A DNA stretch of 64,000 bases from Acidovorax temperans (GTDB lineage: Bacteria; Pseudomonadota; Gammaproteobacteria; Burkholderiales; Burkholderiaceae_C). The notes under the pieces were generated by a model. That model was not told where the DNA came from and did not search any database. It saw nothing but the letters and a program-made list of their open reading frames with translations. The stretch lies in the NCBI RefSeq assembly GCF_006716905.1, contig NZ_VFPV01000002.1, positions 496,001 through 560,000 on the forward strand, given 5' to 3'. The translations under genes and the position numbers were made by a program. Shown here in pieces: positions 1 to 8,066 of the stretch (positions are counted from its first letter, which is position 1; each line of letters starts with the position of its first letter).

Positions 1-965
1 GTGGGCGCATCAGCGGCGGGTGCGACCGGCGCGACGGCGGTTGCCGCTTGCACGCCTTGCTGGCCCAAGTGCTGGGGCAGCGCAATGTCTTCCGGTTCGA
101 CGACTTCGAAGATGTAGGGATAGTTCAGGACGAAATCCTTCAGTCCCTTCCCCGAGATTTTCAGCCGAACCGTAAAGCTGTCTGGCAAGACGCCCGCGTC
201 GAAGTCGGCGCTATCCCGCATGTGCAGGATTTCGGCTTGGTAGAACTCTGTGAACTTCCGGATGGAAGTCTCGCGTTCGATCTTGATGTCGTCCCACTCG
301 TTGTACGCACTGGCCCGCCGCTCAGACCATTCGTACTCCTTGGCCGCCCACTGGGCGTCAGTCGCGCGCTTGCCGCGCACCGGGCGCGGCGGAATTTCCT
401 GCGTGCCGACACAAGCGATGCCAACGTCAACGATGTAGTGCTGGTCTTCGTCAATGTAGCCCCACGAAGCCATCAGTTGATCGGAAAGGATGCGGCCCAG
501 CCGGTCTGTCTGGTTGGGATCGTCGAACAGCGCGTGGACATTGGCGATGGTCGCCGAGCCGTGCACGGTGACGGCAAATCCCTGGGCCATGTTGCGGAAC
601 GCCGTCAGCTGAATGTCATCAGACGCCACGATCACATAGCCGTCTTCTTGCTCCGCCACGATCTCGAATTCGAACTTGGCGCGCAGCGCGTCTAGGTCGA
701 GGCCGGTGTCGATCTGCAGCAGGATGGGAATGCCCGCCGGGACGTCTGGCAAGGCCAGGCCTGCCGCCTGGCGCTGCGCCTTACGGGCCTGCCAGTTCTG
801 ACTGAGCGTCTGCGCCGCGGTGTCCAGGGCGACGCTGTGCGCTTGGCGTTGCGCTCCCTTATTGGCGAGCGTTTGCGGCGACGGATCGCCGCCTCCGCGC
901 AGGCGCGCTTTACCTTGAAAGCGCAACAGCAGTGGCAGGTGTTCAAAGTTGTGCGCACCTGGCAT
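1..965 (-). CDS. S8 (subtilisin-like) peptidase, N-terminal part, IetS-like (runs off window)
   Basis: The frame is open from an ATG at 965 to the window edge, giving about 321 residues of the N-terminal region. It contains an 'IPILLQIDTGLDLDALR' stretch, then 'EIVAEQEDGYVIVASDD' and 'YIVDVGIACVGT'. From memory this prodomain-like region is typical of the subtilases that partner small AAA ATPases. The Asp/His/Ser triad would lie outside the window and cannot be checked. The start is 3 bases after the ATPase stop, so the two are co-transcribed and probably translationally coupled. In the IetAS pair, known for plasmid incompatibility in Agrobacterium and later as an anti-phage system, the protease is taken to be the effector. 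The family call rests on the gene pairing as much as on the sequence. Confidence 0.7.
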   Translation of the reverse strand, partial: MPGAHNFEHLPLLLRFQGKARLRGGGDPSPQTLANKGAQRQAHSVALDTAAQTLSQNWQARKAQRQAAGLALPDVPAGIPILLQIDTGLDLDALRAKFEFEIVAEQEDGYVIVASDDIQLTAFRNMAQGFAVTVHGSATIANVHALFDDPNQTDRLGRILSDQLMASWGYIDEDQHYIVDVGIACVGTQEIPPRPVRGKRATDAQWAAKEYEWSERRASAYNEWDDIKIERETSIRKFTEFYQAEILHMRDSADFDAGVLPDSFTVRLKISGKGLKDFVLNYPYIFEVVEPEDIALPQHLGQQGVQAATAVAPVAPAADAP

Positions 966-968
966 GGC

Positions 969-1979
969 TTAGGCTTTCTGTGCTGCGTCGTGCCGCTGAA
1001 GCTCGTCGATAGCCTTAATCAGCTTGTCTTGCGACAGGGATGGGCGGCCGGCCAGCACGGCAGCTTTGGCGGCGTCCTGGGCAGCCTTCACGACCATTGC
1101 GGCCGACGATCCTTCGAGTTTGGTAACCAGAGCATCCCAGTCGATAGGTTTGTCCATCCGCACGCTGGAGAGCGTCAACTTCAGCAATTTCTCGATCTCT
1201 GCTTTTCCAGGCAACGGGATGGCGAAGACATCGTCAAAGCGTCTGAACAGCGCCGGGTCCAATGCGGACTCCAGATTCGTTGTCGCGACCAGTAGGCCCG
1301 GCGCGTCGTACTCCTCCATCAGTTGCAGCAAGGAGTTGACGATGCGAGAGACTTCGCCAATGTCTTTGGAGGCCGTGCGTGACCGAGCAATAAAGTCGCA
1401 TTCGTCGAGCAGCAGCACACAGGGCTTCTCGCGGGCACTGCTGAAGATGGATCGCAGGTTCTGTGCTGACTCGCCGAAAAAGGACGAAATCAGCACATCG
1501 AAGCGCACTTTCATCAGCGGCAAGCCAGTATTCCAAGCCAATCGCTTAGCGCCCAGCGATTTGCCGCAGCCCGGTGGCCCGTAAAGCAACACAGTCTTAC
1601 GGGGCTTGAGCCCGAAGGTACGCAGCCGGTCGCGCGCTGCGTACTCAGCTTCGATGCGCCCGAAGCGCTGCTCGACCGCTTCGGGCAGCACCATGTGGTG
1701 TTCCAGCTGGTCGTGCGGGATGAGTGTGGCCAGAGACTCCCCGTGACGCCGGCTCATGGGGAGCTCTTTGAGCGAACGCTCAATGTCAGCCGACGGAGTC
1801 GGCGACGGCAGCGCACGTTTCGTCTTAGGCTGCTTGAGGATGGCTTCAAGCTGCTCAGCCAGTCTGACGTGGCCTGTTTTGCGTTCTGCTTCGACGATCT
1901 TGCCGGCAAGCCGGTCCAAGTCGGATTGCGAACCATCGGCAATGGCTCGTACTACTCTTTTCAGAATATCGGCGTTCAT
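969..1979 (-). CDS. AAA-family ATPase, IetA-like
   Basis: This is a 336-residue AAA ATPase. Walker A is GPPGCGKS at about residues 134-141 and Walker B is CVLLLDECD at about 187-195. A sensor-like 'VATTN' and an arginine-rich 'LFRRFDD' follow, and the C-terminal part is helical. About 125 residues precede the ATPase core. The ATG at 1979 has an AAGGTG ribosome site about 9 bases upstream. It is followed after 3 bases by the subtilase gene, the arrangement seen in IetAS loci. I infer that it gates or regulates the partner protease. It could also be a general AAA chaperone of a protease pair with no immune role. Confidence 0.82.
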   Translation of the reverse strand: MNADILKRVVRAIADGSQSDLDRLAGKIVEAERKTGHVRLAEQLEAILKQPKTKRALPSPTPSADIERSLKELPMSRRHGESLATLIPHDQLEHHMVLPEAVEQRFGRIEAEYAARDRLRTFGLKPRKTVLLYGPPGCGKSLGAKRLAWNTGLPLMKVRFDVLISSFFGESAQNLRSIFSSAREKPCVLLLDECDFIARSRTASKDIGEVSRIVNSLLQLMEEYDAPGLLVATTNLESALDPALFRRFDDVFAIPLPGKAEIEKLLKLTLSSVRMDKPIDWDALVTKLEGSSAAMVVKAAQDAAKAAVLAGRPSLSQDKLIKAIDELQRHDAAQKA

Positions 1980-2100
1980 GCGATATCACCTTTACTTGCG
2001 AGCCGTCGGACGAGTGATAGCACGCAGACAGACTGGATTCGATTGCTAAAGCCCGGTCTGCAAACTTGCGCCCGGATCGAGTGTTGCAGGAGCATTGCGG

Positions 2101-2415
2101 TCATGCGACGACCTCCAAGCCGCGCTTCTGAACGAGGTGCAGTAGCTTCAGCGCAGTGCCCGCAGGCTTCTTCTGCCCGATCTCCCACTTCTGAACGGTC
2201 GAGAGACTTGTGTTCAGCAAGCGCGCGAAAACCGCCTGGCTAACATGCGCGCTTTCGCGGATGCGTTTGATTTCAGCCGGCTCCAACGGCTCGACCGGAG
2301 GCAGCCAAAGCGGGTCGATTTCGCGCAGCGTGACTCGATCCATCACACCTGCTTTCCGATGGTCTTTGGCGGTGTCGCGCACGGCTTCAATGATGGGTGA
2401 CCTCGTCTTGCTCAT
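2101..2415 (-). CDS. HTH (XRE/HigA-NadS type) DNA-binding protein
   Basis: This 104-residue protein has a C-terminal helix-turn-helix: 'SQAVFARLLNTSLSTVQKWE' is the characteristic Q-x3-A-x2-L...S-x3-V-x2-W-E pattern of HigA/NadS antitoxin-like repressors. The ATG at 2415 has a strong GGAGGTGG site. Such genes usually follow a RelE/HigB toxin gene, but I see no toxin reading frame upstream (2416-2840). It may be an orphan antitoxin or a dedicated regulator of the ATPase-protease pair 121 bases downstream on the same strand. Confidence 0.75.
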   Translation of the reverse strand: MSKTRSPIIEAVRDTAKDHRKAGVMDRVTLREIDPLWLPPVEPLEPAEIKRIRESAHVSQAVFARLLNTSLSTVQKWEIGQKKPAGTALKLLHLVQKRGLEVVA

Positions 2416-2840
2416 CGCAATCCACCTCCGCCAGCTTCCGTCAACGAAACCGGTATCTTATATCACCTGGTGCTACAGACTCTCAAGCTGGAGTTCTTCA
2501 GTAAGGGGCACTGCTCCCAGCGGCCGGTTGCGGTCCGACAGCGGTACTCCGGCCGGCGGGCTCAAATGGCTTCTTACGCTGCAGAACAGACCTACGCGTG
2601 ACGGCTTCAGGCTGGGAGCAGTCGTTCAGCCGCAGGTAGAGTTTCGACCGCTCAGAACGAAAGCGGTCGTTAGATCGCGGAGGCCTCGCGCTACGCTCGC
2701 GGCCTCAAGTAGAGGACACGAACAGGGGCGTAGGCTTTCCAAAGCGGGCGGATATTCCAACCTACTCAAAAGCAGAACCCCTCTACGACCATCCCTATTT
2801 GCTCGAAGTGGCTCAAGTAGCCTGAGCAAAAAAGTTTGCA
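2416..2840. other. Gene-less stretch with two adjacent stem-loops
   Basis: No convincing coding frame is seen on either strand. The stretch holds a perfect 8-bp inverted repeat (CGACCGCT at 2645-2652, AGCGGTCG at 2662-2669). A second stem follows at 2680-2706 (GAGGC..CGCG pairing with CGCG-GCCTC, one 2-nt bulge). Neither is followed by a T-run, so they look more like a palindromic intergenic repeat than an intrinsic terminator. A short AT-rich imperfect dyad around 2450-2467 precedes the HTH gene and could be its operator. Confidence 0.45.
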
Positions 2841-3335
2841 CTACTTACCCCAACGGCTCAGGTCATCGTGGTTGGCAATTTCCTTATGTACCTTTTTTGG
2901 GATGTGAGGCATCTCCGCCGAAAGGGTGTCGAGTCGTTCCCGGATTGGGGTCAAATCGTCGAGAGTTGCTGTCGCCCCCATCGTCATTTGCTCGAGTTGG
3001 CGGCCTACGGCGTTGTACCTCGCGCCTGCAATTCTGTGACGCTCGGCCCTATCCTGGAGTCCCATATTCGTGGCCAGGACGGCAAGCACCGCGGAGACGA
3101 CGCTGAGGAGGCCAGTTCCCATCTTCACCCATAACTCAGGCTGTCCCTGGAGCGTCACAAAGACAGTCGTTCCCACGATCGCTGATAGAGCTGCAGCGCA
3201 ATTGGACAACCAACGATGGCGAGAGGACAAACGCTCCGCCATCTTGTAGTGGCCAACCGCTACCGCAGAGCAGCGCCGATACCACTCGTCCGGAATGTTC
3301 GCTGGCGTTCCAAGTGCTCGCTGATGTTCAGTCAC
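2841..3335 (-). CDS. SLATT-like two-transmembrane protein
   Basis: This 164-residue protein has a GTG start at 3335 with a GGGAG site 8-9 bases upstream. Two hydrophobic helices (about residues 45-65 and 72-90) are preceded by a charged N-terminal helix and followed by an amphipathic C-terminal region. 'WYRRCSAVAVGHYKMAERLSSRHRWL' before the membrane pair and the 'RAERHRIAGARYNAVGRQLEQM' type segment after it match the general layout of SLATT domains. These are two-helix membrane effectors associated with SMODS/SLOG and other nucleotide-signalling conflict systems. No cyclase or SLOG sensor is nearby; the upstream neighbours are a metallopeptidase and a sigma-like protein. The family call rests on architecture. 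Confidence 0.6.
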   Translation of the reverse strand: MTEHQRALGTPANIPDEWYRRCSAVAVGHYKMAERLSSRHRWLSNCAAALSAIVGTTVFVTLQGQPELWVKMGTGLLSVVSAVLAVLATNMGLQDRAERHRIAGARYNAVGRQLEQMTMGATATLDDLTPIRERLDTLSAEMPHIPKKVHKEIANHDDLSRWGK

Positions 3336-3431
3336 TGCTGTCTCCCCAAAATGCCGATTGATTTGATTTTGCAGTCAGTAATGTTGGCGCCGAATGAGTC
3401 TTGACAGTCAATTTTCGGTCGGCGGCAATAG

Positions 3432-4313
3432 TCAAATTGCCCAGTTGTAACTCACACCTACTTTGGCTTTCGATGGAGACTGACTTTGGCCAGCACTTTT
3501 CGGGCTCTGGAGGCGACCAGAAATTAGCTGGCCATGAATCCACGAACCAGCTAAGTAACAACAAGCATGCTCAGCACCGAGCCCTCCGGAAGCCGGATCG
3601 ACTGCGACCAGACTTCCATTCGATAGACGCCTGGGCCACTGAGCCAGCGCGAAGCACTCTCTCTTAGGACGGCCTAGCCCCTTGACTGTCCCAAAAGCCA
3701 TATCGAACGCGACTGTGTCCTGATGGAGTTCGTTGAGGATGTAGAAATCGGCTGAAAAATCTCGACTGCGCCCGGACCACTTCAACCTCCGCTGATCATG
3801 GCAGGTGATCGCGATCGGTGCTTTGGTGCGTTGGAGCAACTTCAGGGCTGATGCAGTCAGACTAGCCTGAAAATCCGCGCCCATTGCGCTCGCAAGATCA
3901 AGGCTGGGTTTACGTTCAGCGACCCATGGCCAGACCAGATAGTCCGGAAGGATCAGCTGACTGGCAAAGCTATTGGCGTCGGCCTCAATAGACTTGGCTT
4001 CAGCATTTTGCGGACCAATGTCCGTGCTGGAGCACTTGAATAATGCCCGCTGGGCATCCTGCATCCAGTGGGCCAGCTCATGCCCTAGCGAGAATCGCCT
4101 TCGTCCGAGGTTGTCGTCCATCGCGACGCTGATGACGGCATGATCACCCGCAGCAACCAAACGTGCCGCGCAACCGTCGAGCTTTCTGTATATGACGTGA
4201 GCACCACTGGCGCCAGCAATAGCCTCCAGATCAATGTGCTCGGGCTTCCTGACACCATGCCCCCAGAGCAAGCGCTCAGGGCGGCTGAGCCGATCGACAT
4301 CAACGGCCATCAT
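3432..4313 (-). CDS. ImmA/IrrE-family metallopeptidase
   Basis: A zinc-peptidase HExxH motif (HELAHW) lies about 78 residues from the start, followed by 'EAKSIEADANSFASQLILP', the usual E-x2-AN-x-FA-x2-LLMP second half of ImmA/IrrE (DUF955) domains. About 150 residues follow the peptidase and are unlike ImmA; I cannot assign them. The start at 4313 (or ATG 4310) overlaps the preceding gene by 11-14 bases, so translation is coupled. ImmA-type enzymes inactivate repressors or anti-sigma-like partners after a signal. Here the substrate could be one of the two upstream proteins. The SLATT-like gene follows after 96 bases. Confidence 0.8.
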   Translation of the reverse strand: MMAVDVDRLSRPERLLWGHGVRKPEHIDLEAIAGASGAHVIYRKLDGCAARLVAAGDHAVISVAMDDNLGRRRFSLGHELAHWMQDAQRALFKCSSTDIGPQNAEAKSIEADANSFASQLILPDYLVWPWVAERKPSLDLASAMGADFQASLTASALKLLQRTKAPIAITCHDQRRLKWSGRSRDFSADFYILNELHQDTVAFDMAFGTVKGLGRPKRECFALAQWPRRLSNGSLVAVDPASGGLGAEHACCYLAGSWIHGQLISGRLQSPKSAGQSQSPSKAKVGVSYNWAI

Positions 4314-4707
4314 CGGCGTCGGGGATCTTGCCCATGAGCACAAGATCGTCATAGAGTGTTTCTAGATCGGCATCGCTTTGGCGGGTTCCTTCTCGGAATG
4401 CAGTAGCCAGTTGTGGCTCGACCGCGGAGGCCTGCGCGATGCGTTCTTTGATTCGATTCAGCGCAGGTCTTCGCGACGTCTTAGGAGTCGCTCGGACCTG
4501 CATAGCAGCCTTTGCGGCCGCAGCTTGTTGGCGAAGGCAGGATGCCAGAACGTCGTCGAGACTTACAGCAATACTGGCTGCCAGCTGATCGGGATCAATG
4601 CCCTCAGCGGCGAGCTCGGCCCGAATGTCTTCGTCAGGCGTGGCTTCGAGGTCTTTGAGTGCCAGAGCTCGAACTGCGGCGAGCGTGTTCTGAGATTCAT
4701 TGGTCAT
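4300..4707 (-). CDS. Hypothetical protein between the sigma-like and ImmA genes
   Basis: This 135-residue, acidic and alanine-rich soluble protein has no motif I recognise. Its N-terminal half ('ALALKDLEATPDEDIRAEL') looks helical, and a basic middle ('PKTSRRPALNRIKERI') could bind nucleic acid or a partner. It overlaps the sigma-like gene by 4 bases (ATGA) and the metallopeptidase gene by 11-14 bases. This places it in the core of the operon and makes it a candidate anti-sigma or substrate protein. That role is inferred from position only. Confidence 0.6.
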   Translation of the reverse strand: MTNESQNTLAAVRALALKDLEATPDEDIRAELAAEGIDPDQLAASIAVSLDDVLASCLRQQAAAAKAAMQVRATPKTSRRPALNRIKERIAQASAVEPQLATAFREGTRQSDADLETLYDDLVLMGKIPDADDGR

Positions 4708-5351
4708 CGCTGTCTCCGTCCTGGCATCAATTTGTCCACCTGTCTCCTCAATCTCCGCCGTGCCGTGTCATAGGTCTTTTGATCAAGATTGAACAAGGCA
4801 AGTACCTCCGCTACTGGCATGTCAGCCTTCTCGCCCTCGATGACCGCAAGTACTTCTTGATCATCTTTGAAATGGGCTTCAATGAGTTGCGCGTCCGCCC
4901 GAGCCCGCTGCTGCCTATCAGCCGCGTCCTCCACCTCAATCGCTTGCTCCACGACATCAGTGTTCCAGCCACCAGCCCGGTAAATTACCGTGTCAACGTC
5001 CCTGGCCTCGCCCGCAATGGCTTCCAATCGGTCGGTCTGAGTTTGACCAAGCGACTCCCGAGAGGAATCGGCGATGCTGTCCATGCAGCCAGACAGAAAT
5101 GCTGGGAGCGAAACCCTGTCAATGGGCCAAGGACGTCCACGTTCACCGTCCTGTTTGTCCCCGCTTGCTGCAATGACGGCGCGCTTCACTGCTTCATTGA
5201 GCAACTCCTTGGGATCCGTGTACTCGGTACCCCAGACAAGCAGCCTAGCTCTTGCGAACAGACGTAAGTGCTCGGCAGAAGTCAGCATCATCAGCGCGCG
5301 GGATAACTCCTCAACACTGGCATATCGTTCTGAAGGCGATTTCGATGGCAC
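4704..5351 (-). CDS. Sigma-70-like protein (divergent), first gene of the ImmA/SLATT operon
   Basis: This 215-residue protein has an N-terminal region ('LLNEAVKRAV...', then 'LPAFLSGCMDSIAD') like a degenerate sigma region 2. Its C-terminal 'MPVAEVLALFNLDQKTYDTARRRLRRQVDKL' type segment fits a region-4 helix-turn-helix. The length matches ECF-type sigma factors, but core-binding residues are not clearly conserved. It begins the operon sigma-like / small protein / ImmA peptidase / SLATT protein. I infer that it is a regulator released or destroyed by the peptidase. It could be a DNA-binding protein with no RNA polymerase contact. Confidence 0.55.
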   Translation of the reverse strand: MPSKSPSERYASVEELSRALMMLTSAEHLRLFARARLLVWGTEYTDPKELLNEAVKRAVIAASGDKQDGERGRPWPIDRVSLPAFLSGCMDSIADSSRESLGQTQTDRLEAIAGEARDVDTVIYRAGGWNTDVVEQAIEVEDAADRQQRARADAQLIEAHFKDDQEVLAVIEGEKADMPVAEVLALFNLDQKTYDTARRRLRRQVDKLMPGRRQR

Positions 5352-5370
5352 TGCGGAAACCGGGCACTAT

Positions 5371-5630
5371 TGAACACCCAATCCACTTCGACCTGAACAC
5401 CCAATCCGGTTCATCCTGGACACCGACACCGATCCGCCGTGAACGCCGTGCCACTGCTCATGATCAACGGACCGGCATCATGGCCAAGGTTTGTGCATCG
5501 TGAACACTGGTCCGGTATCAAGATCAAGGCACCGGCGTCGTAAACAGGGACGCGCGGCCTGAACACTAGTTCTGGGCGAGATGCGTATTCCGGTTCCCTT
5601 GAACACTCGGACCGACCACGTGGGCACCCA
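5371..5630. repeat. Cluster of degenerate GAACAC-type repeats
   Basis: Short related units recur in one orientation: TGAACACCCAATCC (5371 and 5393), GGACACCG (5418), GTGAACGCCG (5440), TGAACACTGG (5501), TGAACACTAG (5560), TGAACACTCGG (5600). Several are followed by CCGGTATC/CCGGTTC-like words. Multiple short terminal repeats of this kind occur at ends of some IS21-family elements, but no istA/istB remnant is present. 5631-5797 contains nothing I can recognise. Confidence 0.45.
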
Positions 5631-5797
5631 AGCCATTGATCATGAATGGCAATGATTCTCTGAAGATCGTGGGCTAACCTGTGGCAACAGCTCTCGCCGT
5701 TCCAAAGCCTCTCTCAGAGCAAAAGCGAAGAGGCAGCACATGCGTTGTGGAGAGTTCTGATCCGCCCATCCCACTGGACGCAGCACTGCCCACCGAA

Positions 5798-7027
5798 TCA
5801 CATGGCAAGCAGCCAACCAGCCATAGCGGCAAGTGCCACGACCAGCACTGGTGACTGTCGGCCATAGACCAGCAGACCAAACGCCGCCAGCGCCAGTCCG
5901 AAATCTGCCCGTGAATGGATGGCACTGGTCCACACGGGGTCGTAGAGCGCTGCTGCGAGCACGCCGACCACGGCTGCGTTCACCCCAGCCATTGCACGCT
6001 GAATGCCATCGCGTTGGCGCAGCGGCTCCCAAAATGGCAGGGCGCCGACCACCAAGAGGAATGCAGGAACGAAGATGGTGAGCAATAGCACCAACCCACC
6101 CATCCATCCGCTCAGTTCACCAGTCATCACCGCCCCCAGGTAGGCGGCGAAGGTAAACAGTGGCCCAGGCACAGCCTGAGCGGCTCCATACCCGGCCAGG
6201 AATGCGTCATTGGTCACAAGCCCACTGGGCACTACACCGGCCTGCAGCAGCGGAAGCACCACATGCCCGCCTCCAAAAACCAGCGCGCCGGATTGGTAAA
6301 ACGAAGAAATGACGGACAACGTCGGCGAACCTGCTGTCGATGCCAGCACTGGCAATACGACAAGCAGTATTCCAAAAAGGATCAGCAGAGCCGCCCCCAC
6401 CTTTTTGCTGACGCCATAGGGTCGGTGTTCGGCAGCGGGCAGATGTCCCAGTTGCACAGCCCATCGCCCCACCAGGCCTCCAGCCACAATGGCACCGATC
6501 TGGCCCATTGCGGATGGAATTGCAAGCACCACCAAAGCCGCTACGATGGCGATGCCTGCCCTCAGTCGATCCGGGCAAAGGTTCTTGGCCATACCCCAGA
6601 CGGCCTGCGCGACGATGGCAACGGCCACCACCTTGAGCCCGTGAACCGCACCTGACTGGGCCAGCGCAGCCCATTGGGTGACGCCGAACGCAAACAGGAT
6701 GAGCGCAATCGCGGACGGAAGGGTGAACCCCATCCACGCACACAGCGCTCCCCACCAACCAGCACGTCCCAATCCCAGAGCGATGCCCACCTGGCTGCTT
6801 GCAGGCCCCGGCAGAAACTGGCACAGCGCCACCAGGTCGGAATAGCTCTTGTCATCCAGCCATTTCCTACGCTCCACAAATTCGGTGCGGAAGTAGCCTA
6901 GATGTGCCACAGGCCCACCGAAGGACGTCAGGCCCAGCTTCAAGAAGGCGAGAAACACCTCAAGGCTGGAGCCTTGCTGCGCGATATCGTTGGTTGGGTC
7001 AGCGCTATTTGGGGTGTCGAGTGGCAT
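5798..7027 (-). CDS. chrA: Chromate transporter ChrA (long CHR family), copy 1
   Basis: This is a two-domain CHR-family permease of about 409 residues. The N-terminal half carries 'LTSFGGPVAHLGYFRTEFVERRKW' and 'LCQFLPGPASSQVGIALG', hallmark CHR motifs. The second half repeats them in diverged form ('GALVFGGGHVVLP', 'GYGAAQAVPGPLFTFAAYLG'). ChrA exports chromate from the cytoplasm. ATG 7027 is preferred over 7069 because it lies closer to the preceding PadR stop and keeps the conserved N-terminus. It overlaps the PadR gene by 23 bases, so the pair form an operon. It differs clearly from the second ChrA at 11360-12562. Confidence 0.9.
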   Translation of the reverse strand: MPLDTPNSADPTNDIAQQGSSLEVFLAFLKLGLTSFGGPVAHLGYFRTEFVERRKWLDDKSYSDLVALCQFLPGPASSQVGIALGLGRAGWWGALCAWMGFTLPSAIALILFAFGVTQWAALAQSGAVHGLKVVAVAIVAQAVWGMAKNLCPDRLRAGIAIVAALVVLAIPSAMGQIGAIVAGGLVGRWAVQLGHLPAAEHRPYGVSKKVGAALLILFGILLVVLPVLASTAGSPTLSVISSFYQSGALVFGGGHVVLPLLQAGVVPSGLVTNDAFLAGYGAAQAVPGPLFTFAAYLGAVMTGELSGWMGGLVLLLTIFVPAFLLVVGALPFWEPLRQRDGIQRAMAGVNAAVVGVLAAALYDPVWTSAIHSRADFGLALAAFGLLVYGRQSPVLVVALAAMAGWLLAM

Positions 7028-7343
7028 GGGTTGGTTTCTCGGGTAGTGCTTCACTGAGTAGTTCTGCAAGACGCGGCTGCACAGCCTTCAACGCTCGCTT
7101 GCCGCTTGCAGTTGCGGTGTAGTACCTGCGCACTTTTCCTTTGACCACCTCGGACTCGCTGACCAAGAGGCCTTCCTCTTCCAGACGGTGAAGCAAAGGG
7201 TAGAGCGTTCCTGGACTGAGCTTGTAGCCATGCCGGGCCAGTTCTTCAGCCATGCCTGAGCCGTAAATTCGCTCAGAGACGGCGTGATGAAGAATGTGCA
7301 CGCGCACGAACGCGAGAAGAATATCACGGATGGTATCGGGCAT
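7005..7343 (-). CDS. PadR-family transcriptional regulator
   Basis: This 112-residue winged-helix protein shows the PadR signature: 'ILHHAVSERIYGSGMAEELARHGYKLSPGTLYPLLHRLEEEGLL' (G-x-x-L-x-P-G-T-L-Y-P-x-L-x-R-L-E), followed by a beta-wing and 'RRYYTATASGKRAL'. The ATG at 7343 gives the normal family start. A longer frame upstream to 7523 is not credible. It precedes and overlaps chrA, and PadR proteins usually repress their own operon, so it is probably the local metal- or chromate-responsive repressor. Confidence 0.88.
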   Translation of the reverse strand: MPDTIRDILLAFVRVHILHHAVSERIYGSGMAEELARHGYKLSPGTLYPLLHRLEEEGLLVSESEVVKGKVRRYYTATASGKRALKAVQPRLAELLSEALPEKPTHATRHPK

Positions 7344-7663
7344 CGTTATCGGCTTTCGATAATACAGTTGGCTTATATCTTCAGGATGATTCTGTAGTTT
7401 GTGTTCGAGAGGTTTGGCCGCATGCTCCCTGCCATAGCCTATCCCGTTGTCAACTTCACTTGGTGCCTGTCTGGCTTTTTGGCGAAAGTGCCACCCGGCG
7501 CTTGATTGAGGGCAGCAGCGCACACGCCGAAAGCGAACCCATAGCCCAGGAGGCCTATTGATCCCTCACTGCGACTGTATTACTTCCAACTTTTTGATAG
7601 AGGCCTCGGAGCGCTGCCTTTTGAAGCGCTCCAGTGAAACAAACTCACCTAAAGGCGACCCAA
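7344..7663. promoter_or_regulatory. Divergent intergenic region with an 8-bp stem-loop
   Basis: This 320-base region separates the padR-chrA operon (minus) from the secreted-protein/DMT operon (plus). It must hold promoters for both. An inverted repeat GGAGCGCT (7608-7615) / AGCGCTCC (7625-7632), loop 9 bases, lies just upstream of the plus-strand operon and could be an operator or a leader hairpin. AT-rich sequence at 7350-7385 is the likely PadR operator/promoter zone. No gene is seen. Confidence 0.4.
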
Positions 7664-8059
7664 ATGATCATGAAAAAGAACTTCTCCCAACTGATAGCAG
7701 CCACCACAATCGTGATGGCATCCCTGGCAAGTGCGCCTGCTGCCATGGCCCATGGTGCCGCCGCCCCTGTCCATGGCGGAGTCGTGCAAACCGCTGCCGA
7801 TTTGTCGTTTGAGTTAGTCGCATCTTCCGACGGCGCGAATATCTACATCCAAGACCACGGCAAAGATGCGGATGCCTCACGGTTCGAGGGCAAGCTGACA
7901 GTGCTCAACGGTGCGGATAAGTTAGAAGCGACCCTGAAGCCGGCAGGGGCGAACAAACTGGAGGCCAAGGGAGTCACCTTGTCCAAAGGGGCGAAGGCAG
8001 TCGCGGTGCTGACCACCAATGGCAAGAAGAGCATCACGGTGCGGTTCACCGTCAAATAA
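7664..8059 (+). CDS. Secreted periplasmic protein of the metal-resistance operon
   Basis: The 131-residue protein has a Sec signal peptide (KKNFSQLIAATTIVMASL, cleavage after AMA). The mature N-terminus begins HGAAAPVHGG, a possible metal-binding start, and a small beta-rich domain follows ('YIQDHGKDADASRFEGKL'). ATG 7664 is chosen for the AAGGCG site 7 bases upstream; ATG 7670 is in frame. Seven bases separate it from the DMT exporter gene. It may act as a periplasmic metal-binding or delivery protein, inferred from its N-terminal histidines and context. Confidence 0.75.
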   Translation: MIMKKNFSQLIAATTIVMASLASAPAAMAHGAAAPVHGGVVQTAADLSFELVASSDGANIYIQDHGKDADASRFEGKLTVLNGADKLEATLKPAGANKLEAKGVTLSKGAKAVAVLTTNGKKSITVRFTVK

Positions 8060-8066
8060 GGCATCC

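Noticed and set aside
48..695. Plus-strand frame of 215 residues opposite the subtilase N-terminus
   Set aside because: The minus strand reads a continuous protein with family-like motifs; the plus frame has none.
2653..2706. Possible integron attC site
   Set aside because: A GTTAGAT core is present but no convincing partner core or integrase context exists; kept only as a palindrome.
2210..3106. Plus-strand frame of 298 residues across the HTH gene and the hairpin gap
   Set aside because: Low-complexity basic composition with no family; it overlaps two better-supported minus-strand genes.
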